Shown: positions 1 to 9,596, counted from the stretch's first letter. The stretch: 64,000 bases of DNA from Flavobacteriaceae bacterium (GCA_947464335.1 CANHWG010000005.1:1-64000); one strand, 5' to 3'. Notes: generated by a model not told the origin, from the letters alone. Numbers and translations are program-made.

Positions 1-1
1 C

Positions 2-532
2 GGTAGCAGTTATCGTTTGGGTTTAGAAGTAGAATCTTTGATTACACTAACCCCAAAGGTAACGCTAAACCCTAACATAACATTGAGTCAAAACAAAAAC
101 AGAGACTTTAATTTTCAACGAAATGGCATTCTAGAAAACTTAGGGAATACGGATATTGCCTTTTCGCCAAATGTTATTTTTGGAAATCGATTTACCTATC
201 AACCTATTAAAACAGTTCAGTTTTCGTTGTTTTCAAAATATGTAGGCCAACAATTTATGGGTAATATCGACTCACAAAACTCTGTATTGGATGCTTTTTT
301 TGTCAATGACTTCAATTTCACCTACCAATGGATCATCAATAAAGGATTAAAATCGATAGTTTTTTCAGCATTAGTGAACAATATTTTCAATGTTGAATAT
401 GAGTCAAATGGCTATTTCTATACTTTTGATGACGATTTTAGTAACCCAGGAACGATAACAACGCAGGAAGGTGCAGGATTTTATCCACAAGCAGGAATCA
501 ATTTCTTGGCAGGTTTAACCTTGAATTTTTAA
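2..532 (+). CDS. TonB-dependent receptor, C-terminal fragment (5' end outside window)
   Basis: Open frame from window edge; beta-barrel pattern, 'NNIFNVEYESNGYFYTF' and terminal '...LAGLTLNF' typical of TBDR C-termini. Confidence 0.85.
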   Translation, partial: GSSYRLGLEVESLITLTPKVTLNPNITLSQNKNRDFNFQRNGILENLGNTDIAFSPNVIFGNRFTYQPIKTVQFSLFSKYVGQQFMGNIDSQNSVLDAFFVNDFNFTYQWIINKGLKSIVFSALVNNIFNVEYESNGYFYTFDDDFSNPGTITTQEGAGFYPQAGINFLAGLTLNF

Positions 533-948
533 TTAGATATAATCAAATTATTTCCAACTATTTCAATACGATAGGGTTTCATTGGATATTGTTGACCTGC
601 GCTTTGGCCTGAAAACAAACTGTAGGTTGTGTTATCACAATTACAATTAGCATTAATCCCCGAAATAGACATGGGTGTTGTACAGGTAGCAAAAGCTTGG
701 TTGGGACACGCTAAATCAAAAGCATTAAAACCGCTTCCTGTGTTAAAGACTACAATTCCTCTGGCTCCCTGAGAAAAATCGATAATGTAATTACTTGGGA
801 ATTGAAGATTACTATATTGGGGCAGACTTAAGTTTAGCGATAAATTTACAGGTAAATTTGGAATATTGGGATTATTATAATTTACACTTCCCGAATCACA
901 AGCATAAACAAAGGAGATAATTAAAAACAGGACTAAAATCTTTTTCAT
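529..948 (-). CDS. Small lipoprotein with degenerate Rieske-like fold
   Basis: Lipobox-like signal (ISFVYACDS); C-terminal 'ACPNQ...NCNCDNTTYSLFSGQ...YPMKPYRIEIVGNNLIIS' resembles a Rieske layout without His ligands. Confidence 0.6.
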   Translation of the reverse strand: MKKILVLFLIISFVYACDSGSVNYNNPNIPNLPVNLSLNLSLPQYSNLQFPSNYIIDFSQGARGIVVFNTGSGFNAFDLACPNQAFATCTTPMSISGINANCNCDNTTYSLFSGQSAGQQYPMKPYRIEIVGNNLIISN

Positions 949-1046
949 AATAAATTTAATAAAATACATAGCGAAACAAATTTAATTTAATTAACTTTGA
1001 CAAGCGTTATCAAATGCATACAAATTTTAATTAATAATAAAAATAA

Positions 1047-1054
1047 TATCTTTG
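1047..1054 (+). promoter_or_regulatory. Bacteroidetes -7-like element TATCTTTG upstream of greA
   Basis: Matches TAnnTTTG; no clear -33 TTTG seen. Confidence 0.4.
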
Positions 1055-1109
1055 CAAAAAGAAATCCCGTTGCGATGGGATTTTTTCTATTTATATAAAA
1101 GAGGAAAAC

Positions 1110-1586
1110 ATGAGTACAGTATCATATTACACAGCGGAAGGATTAAAAAAATTAAGAGAAGAATTAGATCAATTGAAAAGCATCGAAAGACCTAAAGCTT
1201 CACAAGCGATTGCAGAAGCTAGAGACAAAGGCGACTTGTCTGAAAATGCAGAATATGACGCGGCTAAAGAAGCGCAAGGAATGCTTGAAATGAGAATTGC
1301 CAAATTAGAAGAAGTACATTCGAATGCACGATTGATAGATGAATCACATCTAGACACTTCAAAAGTATTGGTTTTGTCTAAAGTGAAAATCAAAAATCAG
1401 CAAAATGGTATGGAGATGAATTATACTTTAGTAGCCGAAAGTGAAGCCGATCTAAAATCAGGAAAAATATCAGTTACTTCGCCTATTGGTAAAGGATTAC
1501 TTGGAAAATCAGTAGGACAAATTGCGGAGATTACTGTTCCAAACGGAAAACTTAACTTTGAGGTTTTAGAAATCTCTAGAGACTAA
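1110..1586 (+). CDS. greA: Transcription elongation factor GreA
   Basis: Full-length GreA: 'GDLSENAEYDAAKEAQGMLE', 'SPIGKGLLGKSVGQIAEITVPNG'. Confidence 0.97.
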   Translation: MSTVSYYTAEGLKKLREELDQLKSIERPKASQAIAEARDKGDLSENAEYDAAKEAQGMLEMRIAKLEEVHSNARLIDESHLDTSKVLVLSKVKIKNQQNGMEMNYTLVAESEADLKSGKISVTSPIGKGLLGKSVGQIAEITVPNGKLNFEVLEISRD

Positions 1587-1588
1587 TA

Positions 1589-1978
1589 ATGAGTTCCATT
1601 TTTACTAAAATTATTAACGGAGAAATCCCAAGTTACAAAATAGCTGAGGACGAAAATTTCATTGCCATTTTAGATGTAAATCCGAATGCTACAGGACACA
1701 CGCTTTGTATCCCAAAACAGGAAATCAATAAGATTTTTGATATGGATGAAGCGCTCTATTTAGGTTTGATGAATTTTTCAAGAAAAGTAGCCAAAGCCCT
1801 TGAAAAAACAGTGGAATGTAAACGCATTGGTGTTGCTGTTGTGGGTCTCGAAGTGCCGCATGTTCATGTGCATTTAATTCCACTTCACGATATGGATGAT
1901 ATGCGTTTTCAGCGAAAAGTCTCGTTGACCAAGGAAGAATTTGAGGCGTTAACCAAAGCGATTCAAAGTAATTTATAA
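1589..1978 (+). CDS. HIT family protein
   Basis: HIT motif 'HVHVHLIPL', 'SIFTKIINGEIPSYKI'. Confidence 0.95.
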   Translation: MSSIFTKIINGEIPSYKIAEDENFIAILDVNPNATGHTLCIPKQEINKIFDMDEALYLGLMNFSRKVAKALEKTVECKRIGVAVVGLEVPHVHVHLIPLHDMDDMRFQRKVSLTKEEFEALTKAIQSNL

Positions 1979-1982
1979 ATCA

Positions 1983-2013
1983 AAAAATCCCGATTTCTCG
2001 GGATTTTTTTTTT
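1983..2013 (+). terminator. Rho-independent terminator
   Basis: AAAAATCCCGA-TTTC-TCGGGATTTTT hairpin plus T run. Confidence 0.85.
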
Positions 2014-3160
2014 AAACCTTCTTAAACGAAACCTGCATTGTAGTTCCTTTTCCAATTTCGGAATGTAGGACTTTTATTTTCCCTTTATGGTACTCTTCTA
2101 CAATTCTTTTGGTTAAAGACAGTCCTAAACCCCAACCCCTTTTTTTGGTGGTAAATCCGGGTTCAAAAATACTTTTAAATTGGTTTTTGGGGATTCCGTT
2201 TCCGGTGTCTGAAATCAATATTTTGACAAAATTAGGTTCACTTACTATTTCTACAGATATGCTCCCTTTACCTTTCATGGCATCAATAGCGTTTTTAACT
2301 AAGTTTTCAATCGTCCAACTATGAAGAGCCGAATTCAATGAAACCACGATTGCTTTTTCTGGGGCAGTAAAGGAAAAATTAACTTGTTTTGAAAATCTTG
2401 ATTTTAGATAATCGAAAGATTTTTCTGTTTCGTCAATGATATTTAAAGACTCTAAAATAGGTTCGGAACCAATTTTTGAAAACCTATCGGCTATAGTTTG
2501 AAGTCGGTTAATATCCTTTTCTATTTCCGTTATTGTGGTTTCATCAACATTATCGGCTTTCATAATTTCGAGCCAACCGATTAAAGAAGACAATGGTGTT
2601 CCTATTTGATGTGCTGTTTCCTTTGCCATTCCAGCCCAAAGTTTATTTTGAGTAGCCATTTTGGTGCTTCGATAAAAATTATAAACTAATGCACCAAAAA
2701 GAACAATTATCAAAAGCAAAGCTATAGGGTAATATTTTAATTTGTTGAGTAATGATGAATCCCCATAATATAAATAATGCATCTGTTTTTCAGATATTTG
2801 CATAACAATTGGTTCATTCTGATTTTTTAATTTTTGCAAATAACGTTCTAATCTAGTCTTGTCTTTTAAAATGTCAGCATCAACGTTCTTGGTGTTAATT
2901 ATGGAATCTTTATCGGTTACAATAATAGGAATATTCGGTTCTTGTATAATTTGAAAAGGAAGTTCCATATCCACATCAGCATTGGGATCAGCACTATTAA
3001 TTTTTTTTTGAGCTAATGCCCAATTTTGCATTTTGATACGCTCTTGGTCTTTGAATATTTGAAAAAAAGAATAGGTATTCCACAATATCAAAATCACAAT
3101 GACAAAGGATGCCATAATAATAATCCAACGGGTAAGGTTTCTTTTCTCGGAAAACTGCAT
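2012..3160 (-). CDS. Sensor histidine kinase
   Basis: H-box 'MAKETAHQIGTPLSSLIGWLEIMK', N box 'ENLVKNAIDAMKGKG', G boxes 'DTGNGIP', 'GWGLGLSLTKRIVEEY'. Confidence 0.93.
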   Translation of the reverse strand: MQFSEKRNLTRWIIIMASFVIVILILWNTYSFFQIFKDQERIKMQNWALAQKKINSADPNADVDMELPFQIIQEPNIPIIVTDKDSIINTKNVDADILKDKTRLERYLQKLKNQNEPIVMQISEKQMHYLYYGDSSLLNKLKYYPIALLLIIVLFGALVYNFYRSTKMATQNKLWAGMAKETAHQIGTPLSSLIGWLEIMKADNVDETTITEIEKDINRLQTIADRFSKIGSEPILESLNIIDETEKSFDYLKSRFSKQVNFSFTAPEKAIVVSLNSALHSWTIENLVKNAIDAMKGKGSISVEIVSEPNFVKILISDTGNGIPKNQFKSIFEPGFTTKKRGWGLGLSLTKRIVEEYHKGKIKVLHSEIGKGTTMQVSFKKV

Positions 3161-3260
3161 GTATACTAATTTGGTTTAAAAGTAATGAAAAAATGATAAC
3201 TTCTAATTTTGATGTTTAGACAAAACATAAAAAAAATTACATTTGTAAAAACATAAAAAC

Positions 3261-4136
3261 ATGCTCAGTTTCGAACCACATACATTATCTCCTGCGCAAC
3301 TTCAGGGCTATTTGCAAAGTGCTGTTGCTCCAAGACCAATTGCTTTTGCTAGTACTGTCGATGAAAATGGCAAGCCCAATTTATCCCCGTTCAGTTTTTT
3401 TAATGTGTTTAGTTCGAACCCGCCTATTTTAGTTTTTTCGCCGGCACGACGCGTTCGAAATAACACTACAAAACATACACTAGAAAACTGTAAAGCTACC
3501 AGAGAAGTGGTAATTAATGTGGTCAATTATGATATCGTTCAACAGGCATCTTTATCGAGTACTGAATATCCGGATGGTGTTAATGAGTTTATAAAATCGG
3601 GCTTAATGATGTTGCCTTCAGACATGATAAAACCCTATCGCGTTGCCGAAAGTCCGGTTCAGTTTGAATGCAAAGTCAATGAAATTATCGCTTTGGGACA
3701 TCAAGGTGGTGCTGGAAATTTAATTATTTGTGAAGTAGTAAAAATTCATATTAACGAATCGGTTTTAGACGAAAAAGGAACGATTGACCAAAACAAAATT
3801 GATTTGGTTTCTCGACTAGGTGGTAATTGGTATTCGCGCTCTAATCAAGGATTATTTGAAGTTGAAAAACCGCTGACTACTCTCGGAATTGGTGTAGATG
3901 CTATTCCTGATTTTGTTAAAAAAAGTGGTGTTTTTGACGGCAATGATTTAGGAAAATTAGGGAATATAGAAGCTTTGCCAACACCAGAAGAAATTACTAT
4001 ATTTGTACAACAAAATTTTGCTGTGAAAGGTGTTTTGAGTTCGGATGATGCAATGAAAATTCACCAAAAAGCAAAAGAATATTTAAATAATAATGATGCG
4101 CTTTCTGCTTGGAAAGTGCTTTTAGCAAAACAATAA
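3261..4136 (+). CDS. Flavin reductase family protein
   Basis: 'APRPIAFASTVDENGKPNLSPFSFFNVFSSNPPILVFSP' flavin reductase-like FMN-binding motif. Confidence 0.9.
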   Translation: MLSFEPHTLSPAQLQGYLQSAVAPRPIAFASTVDENGKPNLSPFSFFNVFSSNPPILVFSPARRVRNNTTKHTLENCKATREVVINVVNYDIVQQASLSSTEYPDGVNEFIKSGLMMLPSDMIKPYRVAESPVQFECKVNEIIALGHQGGAGNLIICEVVKIHINESVLDEKGTIDQNKIDLVSRLGGNWYSRSNQGLFEVEKPLTTLGIGVDAIPDFVKKSGVFDGNDLGKLGNIEALPTPEEITIFVQQNFAVKGVLSSDDAMKIHQKAKEYLNNNDALSAWKVLLAKQ

Positions 4137-4138
4137 TT

Positions 4139-4516
4139 ATGGAAGTTACCGGTAAAATTAAAGTGGTTAATGCTGAGCAACAAGTGAGTGCCAGCTTTAG
4201 AAAAAGAGAATTGGTTGTAGCAACAGAGGAGCAATATCCTCAATTCATCAGTATCAATTTTGTTCAAGACAAATGTGATTTATTAAACAATTACAATGTA
4301 GGCGAAGCAGTAAAAGTATCTATCAATTTGAGAGGAAGAGAATGGGTAAATCCGCAAGGAGAAACCAAATATTTTAATGATATTCAAGGTTGGAGAATCG
4401 AAAAAATGCAGGCGGAAGCACCGGCAAACCCAGGAATGGCACCAATGCCTCCAGCAGAAGCTTTCGCGCCAGCTACCAACTTCAATGAAGAAGAGCACGA
4501 TGATTTGCCATTCTAG
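4139..4516 (+). CDS. DUF3127 domain protein with SSB-like C-terminal tip
   Basis: 'MEVTGKIKVVNAEQQVSASFRKRELVVATEEQYPQFISINFVQDKCDLL' matches DUF3127; C-terminus '...NFNEEEHDDLPF'; start at 4139 rather than the track's 4109. Confidence 0.85.
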   Translation: MEVTGKIKVVNAEQQVSASFRKRELVVATEEQYPQFISINFVQDKCDLLNNYNVGEAVKVSINLRGREWVNPQGETKYFNDIQGWRIEKMQAEAPANPGMAPMPPAEAFAPATNFNEEEHDDLPF

Positions 4517-4554
4517 AAAATAGAGAGAAGTACAAAGAGTATAGAATATAGATT

Positions 4555-4600
4555 GTCATTCTAAATTTTAACCCATATGGTAATTTAGAATGACTTTTTT
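4555..4600 (+). terminator. 13-bp perfect hairpin with T run
   Basis: GTCATTCTAAATT ... AATTTAGAATGAC TTTTTT. Confidence 0.75.
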
Positions 4601-4646
4601 ATGCTTTTTGTCTATTCTATATATTTTGTTTTTTATTCTCTTAACT

Positions 4647-5297
4647 ATGTATTTCCTAAATAAAGAACTTTATTTTCCACCAGTTGAAGAAGCTTCTTTC
4701 GAAGGCATTCTTGCTGTTGGTGGTGATTTATCGGTGGACCGATTACTAGTAGCTTATCGTAATGGGATTTTTCCATGGTATAATGAAGATGATCCTATAT
4801 TGTGGTGGGCTCCGCCTGAGCGAATGGTAGTGGCTCCTTCTATGTATAAAGTTTCGAAAAGTATTCGAAATCTACTCAACCAAAATAAATTCAGCGTTAC
4901 GTTGAATCAAAACTTCAAAGAAGTAATTCTGGGCTGTCAGCAAATTGACCGACCAGGCCAAGAGGGAACTTGGCTTTCTGATGATTTTGTAAAATCCTAT
5001 ACCAAACTCCACGAAATGGGAATTGCTAAATCGGTTGAGGTATGGCAAAATGACGAATTAGTTGGCGGATTGTATGGTGTAGATTTGGGTCATGTTTTTT
5101 GTGGTGAAAGTATGTTTTCAAAAGTTTCCAACGCAAGTAAAATTGCTTTTGTAACTTTAATCAAATACCTAAACGAAAACAATTATAAGCTTCTCGACTG
5201 TCAGGTGCACAATGATCATTTAGAGAAATTAGGAGCAATAGAAATTTCTAGAGAAACCTTTATGAAAGTGTTATATTCAGAAAAAACCTCGTTTTAA
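4647..5297 (+). CDS. aat: Leucyl/phenylalanyl-tRNA--protein transferase
   Basis: 'GILAVGGDLSVDRLLVAYRNGIFPWYNEDDPILWWAPPERMV', 'GGLYGVDLGHVFCGESMFS'; start moved from 4590, which lies in the terminator hairpin. Confidence 0.95.
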   Translation: MYFLNKELYFPPVEEASFEGILAVGGDLSVDRLLVAYRNGIFPWYNEDDPILWWAPPERMVVAPSMYKVSKSIRNLLNQNKFSVTLNQNFKEVILGCQQIDRPGQEGTWLSDDFVKSYTKLHEMGIAKSVEVWQNDELVGGLYGVDLGHVFCGESMFSKVSNASKIAFVTLIKYLNENNYKLLDCQVHNDHLEKLGAIEISRETFMKVLYSEKTSF

Positions 5298-6008
5298 AGT
5301 TCGATTTATTTTTCTTTTTATCAAATGATAATAGACCACCAGATTGTCATAAATCAAAGCGATTGCAAGTATAAATGCTGCAAAAAGCAATATTTTTAAT
5401 TCATAGGTTTTATAAAACAACCCGCCCAAAATACATCCAAAAAAGAAAAATAGAATAATAGAAATTCTCAAAAAAATACTCACGGATAAACGCTTAAGTT
5501 CAGCAGCTTTCTTATAAAAAAACAACTGCGAAAGCTCAATTCCCAAATCGGTAAACAATCCCGTTAAGTGTGTCGTTCTTACTGTTGATTGTGAAATTTT
5601 GGTCACCAAAGCATTTTGTAAACCCATGGCAAAAAGCAAGGTGTAAGCAATATATTCGGAGGTTATATTTTTGGTTAAACCTATAAGGCATAGTAAAATT
5701 ATTTCTAAAAACATCGGGATGGCATGGGCAATTTTTGGTTTTTTTATAGCTGTTATTTCGACCAAAAAATTGGAAACAAACGCACCCAGTAAAAAGAAAA
5801 AAATAAAGGCCATAAATGTAAGTGCCTTAGAATAGTTTTTTAACGAAATGGCTTCGGCAAAAAAAGCAAAATGCCCGGTAACATTAGTAGTTAAAGTTGC
5901 TACAGACAAAACACCAGCTATATTTACTATTCCTGCGACAAAGGATAAAGTAGAAGCCAACCTCAAGTTATGTGAAAAAGTTCTTCTGTTTCCTTTGTGG
6001 CGAAACAT
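5277..6008 (-). CDS. YoaK/DUF1275 family membrane protein
   Basis: 'FVAGIVNIAGVLSVATLTTNVTGHFAFFAEAI', 'LLFAMGLQNALVTKISQSTVRTTHLTGLFTDLGIELSQL'. Confidence 0.85.
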   Translation of the reverse strand: MFRHKGNRRTFSHNLRLASTLSFVAGIVNIAGVLSVATLTTNVTGHFAFFAEAISLKNYSKALTFMAFIFFFLLGAFVSNFLVEITAIKKPKIAHAIPMFLEIILLCLIGLTKNITSEYIAYTLLFAMGLQNALVTKISQSTVRTTHLTGLFTDLGIELSQLFFYKKAAELKRLSVSIFLRISIILFFFFGCILGGLFYKTYELKILLFAAFILAIALIYDNLVVYYHLIKRKINRTLKRGFF

Positions 6009-6061
6009 GTTTTTAAATTTTATCTAAAGTACGAATAAAACGAGCAGCATTGCCATTAAAA

Positions 6062-6625
6062 TCAAAAAGCTTTTTTCCAACAATCAGCAACATGATCGTT
6101 CATCATTCCCGTAGCTTGCATGTGCGCATAAACAACGGTCGAACCTACGAATTTAAATCCCCTTTTTTTTAAATCTTTACTTAAGCTGTCTGAGATTTCA
6201 GATGTTGCAGGAACTTCTTTCAAAGATTGAGGATTATTATCTATTGGTTTTCCATTCGTGAAACCCCAAATGTATTTTGAAAAGCTGCCAAACTCTTTTT
6301 GAACTTCTATAAATGCAATCGCATTGGAAACTGTTCCTCTAACCTTTAATTTATTTCGAATAATGCCTTCATTCAATAACAATTCTTGAATTTTATCTTC
6401 ATTATATTCGGCAATTTTTTTATAACTAAACTGCTCAAAAGCATTTCTGAAATTTTCTCTTTTTTTTAAAATAGTATGCCAACTTAGTCCTGCTTGAAAC
6501 GTTTCTAAAACTAAAAACTCAAATAATTTGTCATCATCATACACGGGATTGCCCCATTCGTTATCGTGATAATCCCTATACAAATCGTCTTTTTCACACC
6601 AAGCACAACGTATTTTATTTTCCAT
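6062..6625 (-). CDS. tag: DNA-3-methyladenine glycosylase I
   Basis: 'RCAWCEKDDLYRDYHDNEWGNPVYDDDKLFEFLVLETFQAGLSWHTIL'; start chosen at MENKIRCAW. Confidence 0.95.
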   Translation of the reverse strand: MENKIRCAWCEKDDLYRDYHDNEWGNPVYDDDKLFEFLVLETFQAGLSWHTILKKRENFRNAFEQFSYKKIAEYNEDKIQELLLNEGIIRNKLKVRGTVSNAIAFIEVQKEFGSFSKYIWGFTNGKPIDNNPQSLKEVPATSEISDSLSKDLKKRGFKFVGSTVVYAHMQATGMMNDHVADCWKKAF

Positions 6626-7265
6626 CTTTTGCGATATACTTTTCAATAATATTATGCCCTAAATAAATCATTGGTGTCATCAAAACAGCAATAGCCAATT
6701 TTACACTATAGCCAGTCATTGCTGAGAGAAAAAAGGTTTTCGTGTCCATTATTCCAGGTAACCAAAACGCTATTCCAAGCACAATAAAACTATCAAATAA
6801 TTGTGAAATTACGGTTGATCCTGTGCTTCGTAACCAAATTTTTCGTTCTCCCGTCCTTCTTTTAAAAAAATGAAAAATACTCACATCGATAAGCTGTGAA
6901 ACTAAAAAAGCGGTAATACTTCCCACAATTATTAATTGACTTTGACCAAAAACAGCATCAAATTGTAATGTCGAAATTGTACTTACTTCAGAAGATGGAA
7001 TTTGCATCGCAAAAAATAAAACGATAAAAGTATAGGCAATCAAACAGGCCGTAATTACCGATAGTTTTCGAACGCCTTTTTCACCAAAATATTCGTTGAT
7101 TAAATCGGTCGTCACAAAAACAACAGGCCAAGGAAGAATTCCGATACTCATAACTGCTGGGCCAACATCTATTAACTTTCCGCCAATGAGTTCAGCGACA
7201 ATTGCATTAGTGATAAAGATACCGGCAAGAACAACATAAACAGTCGCTTTTTTCGATTGAAACAT
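6615..7265 (-). CDS. Queuosine precursor transporter (YhhQ/VUT family)
   Basis: 'AELIGGKLIDVGPAVMSIGILPWPVVFVTTDLINEYFGEKGVRKL', 'FLVSQLIDVSIFHFFKRRTGERKIWLRSTGSTVISQLFDSFIV'. Confidence 0.92.
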   Translation of the reverse strand: MFQSKKATVYVVLAGIFITNAIVAELIGGKLIDVGPAVMSIGILPWPVVFVTTDLINEYFGEKGVRKLSVITACLIAYTFIVLFFAMQIPSSEVSTISTLQFDAVFGQSQLIIVGSITAFLVSQLIDVSIFHFFKRRTGERKIWLRSTGSTVISQLFDSFIVLGIAFWLPGIMDTKTFFLSAMTGYSVKLAIAVLMTPMIYLGHNIIEKYIAKDGK

Positions 7266-7368
7266 AATTTTTGTTTTTCTCAAATTTATAGAAATTTCTG
7301 TAATGATATTCAAAAGACTATGATGAAATGAATTTTCATTACTTTTGATAACAATAATAAATTAACTC

Positions 7369-9492
7369 ATGAAAAAAATAATATTTACCTTAATTATGAT
7401 TGCTCCAATTGTTGCTATTACTGCTCAAAAAGATTCAAATCCTATTTTAAAAAAATGGGATGGTCCCTATGGTGGCGTTCCTGCATTTACTGAATATAAA
7501 CTAAACGATTTAAAGCCCGCCATTGAATTTGCTATTGCAGAAAAACTGAATGAAATAGAACAAATTGCCAATAATAAAGAAGCACCAACCTTTGAAAACA
7601 CGATTGTCGCCTTGGAAAAAATTGGGAGAAAACTGAGTCAAGTGTATGCCATTTTTGGAATATATAGCGCCAATATGAATAGTCCAGAATTTGAACCCAT
7701 CGAAACGGAAATGACGCCTAAATTTTCTGAGTTAAACAATAAATACTATCAAAATACTAGATTATTTGATAGAATTTCGACGGTATATAATGCTCCCGAA
7801 AAATCAAAATTAAATCCAGAACAACAACGATTGGTGTGGTTTTACTATTCAAATTTTGTTCGTGAAGGTGCCAATGCTGATCCGCAAAGCAAAGAAAGAA
7901 TTGCAAAAATTAATGAAGAATTAGCGGGATTATTTACCAAATTTAGTCAAAACCAATTAGCTGATGAGTCTAATATTTATTTAGAATTAAAAAAGGAAGC
8001 TGATTTTGAAGGTTTACCAACCGAACTTAAAAATGCAGCAATCGCAGAAGCCAAAGAAAGAAAGTTGAACGTTATAGGTTGTATTGCTAATACACGTTCT
8101 TCCATTGAACCTTTTTTAACTTTTTCAAACCGAAGAGATTTAAGAGAGAAAGCTTTTAAAATATTTACAAATCGAGGAGATAATGACAACGCCAATAACA
8201 ACAATGCAACTTTAGTTCAAATTTTAAAACTAAGAGCTGAAAAAGCAAAATTATTAGGTTTTAAAACATTTGCCGATTGGAGTTTATCAAATACAATGGC
8301 ACAAAAGCCGCAAAAAACTTTAGATCTAATGATGTCTGTTTGGACACCAGCTGTTGAAAAAGTGCATACGGATGTTGCCGAAATGCAAAATATGGTTGCT
8401 GCCGAAGGCGGAAAATTCAAAATCGCCGCTTGGGATTATCGCTATTATTCTGAAAAAGTCAGAAAAGCAAAATACGATTTAGACCAAAATGATTTAAAGC
8501 CGTATTTGCAACTAGAAAAATTACGTGAAGGAATGTTTTGGGTTGCTGGTGAAGTTTTTAATTTAGGTTTCAAACAAGTAGATAATGTTCCCGTTTTTCA
8601 TCCTGACGTAAGAGTTTGGGAAGTCTATAATAAAATCTCAAATAAAGTGGTTGGCGTTTGGTATTTTGATCCATATGCTCGAAAAGGAAAACGTTCTGGC
8701 GCTTGGATGAATGCCACTAGAGAGCAAAGTAGAGTTGAAGGCGATGTCATTACATTGGTATCTAACAATTGTAATTTTATCAAAGGGAAAGAAGGAGAAC
8801 CTATTTTAATTTCATGGGATGATGCAAGTACTTTATTTCACGAATTCGGGCATGCCTTACACGGATTAAATTCAAATGTTACTTACCCAAGTTTATCGGG
8901 AACCAATACCCCAAGAGATTATGTCGAATTTCCGTCTCAAATTATGGAACGTTGGTTGGCTACACCCCAAGTGTTAAACCAATTTGCACTACATTATCAA
9001 ACAGGTCAGCCAATGCCTATTTCATTGGTTGAACGAAACGAAAAAGCAGCAACATTTAATGAAGCGTTCTCAACGGTAGAAACAATTGCAAGTGCGTTGG
9101 TTGATATGAAACTACACTTATTACAAAACCCAGATATCGACCCTAAAAAATTTGAAAAAGAAACCTTGGATATGTTAAACATGCCAAAAGAAATCGTAAT
9201 GCGTCATAGAATCCCACAATTTGGACACATTTTTTCAGACGATGCGTATGCAGCAGGTTACTATGGTTATTTATGGGCTGATGTAATTAGTGCAGATGCT
9301 ACCGAAGCATTCACAGAAGAAACCAAAAATAAATTATATGATAAAAGAATGGCTAAACTTTTATATGAAAATGTGTTTAGCATAGGAAATACTATTGATC
9401 CTGAAATTGCCTATAAAAGATTTAGAGGCAGAGATGTTACTTCAGATGCTTTGATGAGAGCCAGAGGTTTTACTCCATCCACCAAAAAATAA
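7369..9492 (+). CDS. M3 family metallopeptidase (peptidyl-dipeptidase Dcp-like)
   Basis: Zinc motif 'FHEFGHALHGL', signal peptide, M3 architecture. Confidence 0.95.
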   Translation: MKKIIFTLIMIAPIVAITAQKDSNPILKKWDGPYGGVPAFTEYKLNDLKPAIEFAIAEKLNEIEQIANNKEAPTFENTIVALEKIGRKLSQVYAIFGIYSANMNSPEFEPIETEMTPKFSELNNKYYQNTRLFDRISTVYNAPEKSKLNPEQQRLVWFYYSNFVREGANADPQSKERIAKINEELAGLFTKFSQNQLADESNIYLELKKEADFEGLPTELKNAAIAEAKERKLNVIGCIANTRSSIEPFLTFSNRRDLREKAFKIFTNRGDNDNANNNNATLVQILKLRAEKAKLLGFKTFADWSLSNTMAQKPQKTLDLMMSVWTPAVEKVHTDVAEMQNMVAAEGGKFKIAAWDYRYYSEKVRKAKYDLDQNDLKPYLQLEKLREGMFWVAGEVFNLGFKQVDNVPVFHPDVRVWEVYNKISNKVVGVWYFDPYARKGKRSGAWMNATREQSRVEGDVITLVSNNCNFIKGKEGEPILISWDDASTLFHEFGHALHGLNSNVTYPSLSGTNTPRDYVEFPSQIMERWLATPQVLNQFALHYQTGQPMPISLVERNEKAATFNEAFSTVETIASALVDMKLHLLQNPDIDPKKFEKETLDMLNMPKEIVMRHRIPQFGHIFSDDAYAAGYYGYLWADVISADATEAFTEETKNKLYDKRMAKLLYENVFSIGNTIDPEIAYKRFRGRDVTSDALMRARGFTPSTKK

Positions 9493-9502
9493 ATTAATAA
9501 AT

Positions 9503-9533
9503 AAAAATGCTTCTAGATTAGGAGCATTTTTTA
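9503..9533 (+). terminator. Rho-independent terminator
   Basis: AAAAATGC...GCATTTTTT hairpin. Confidence 0.75.
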
Positions 9534-9596
9534 TTTAAATTTTATAATCGCTTTAACTACATCAAACAAAAGATTACTTTTACCTTTGTGAATTAA

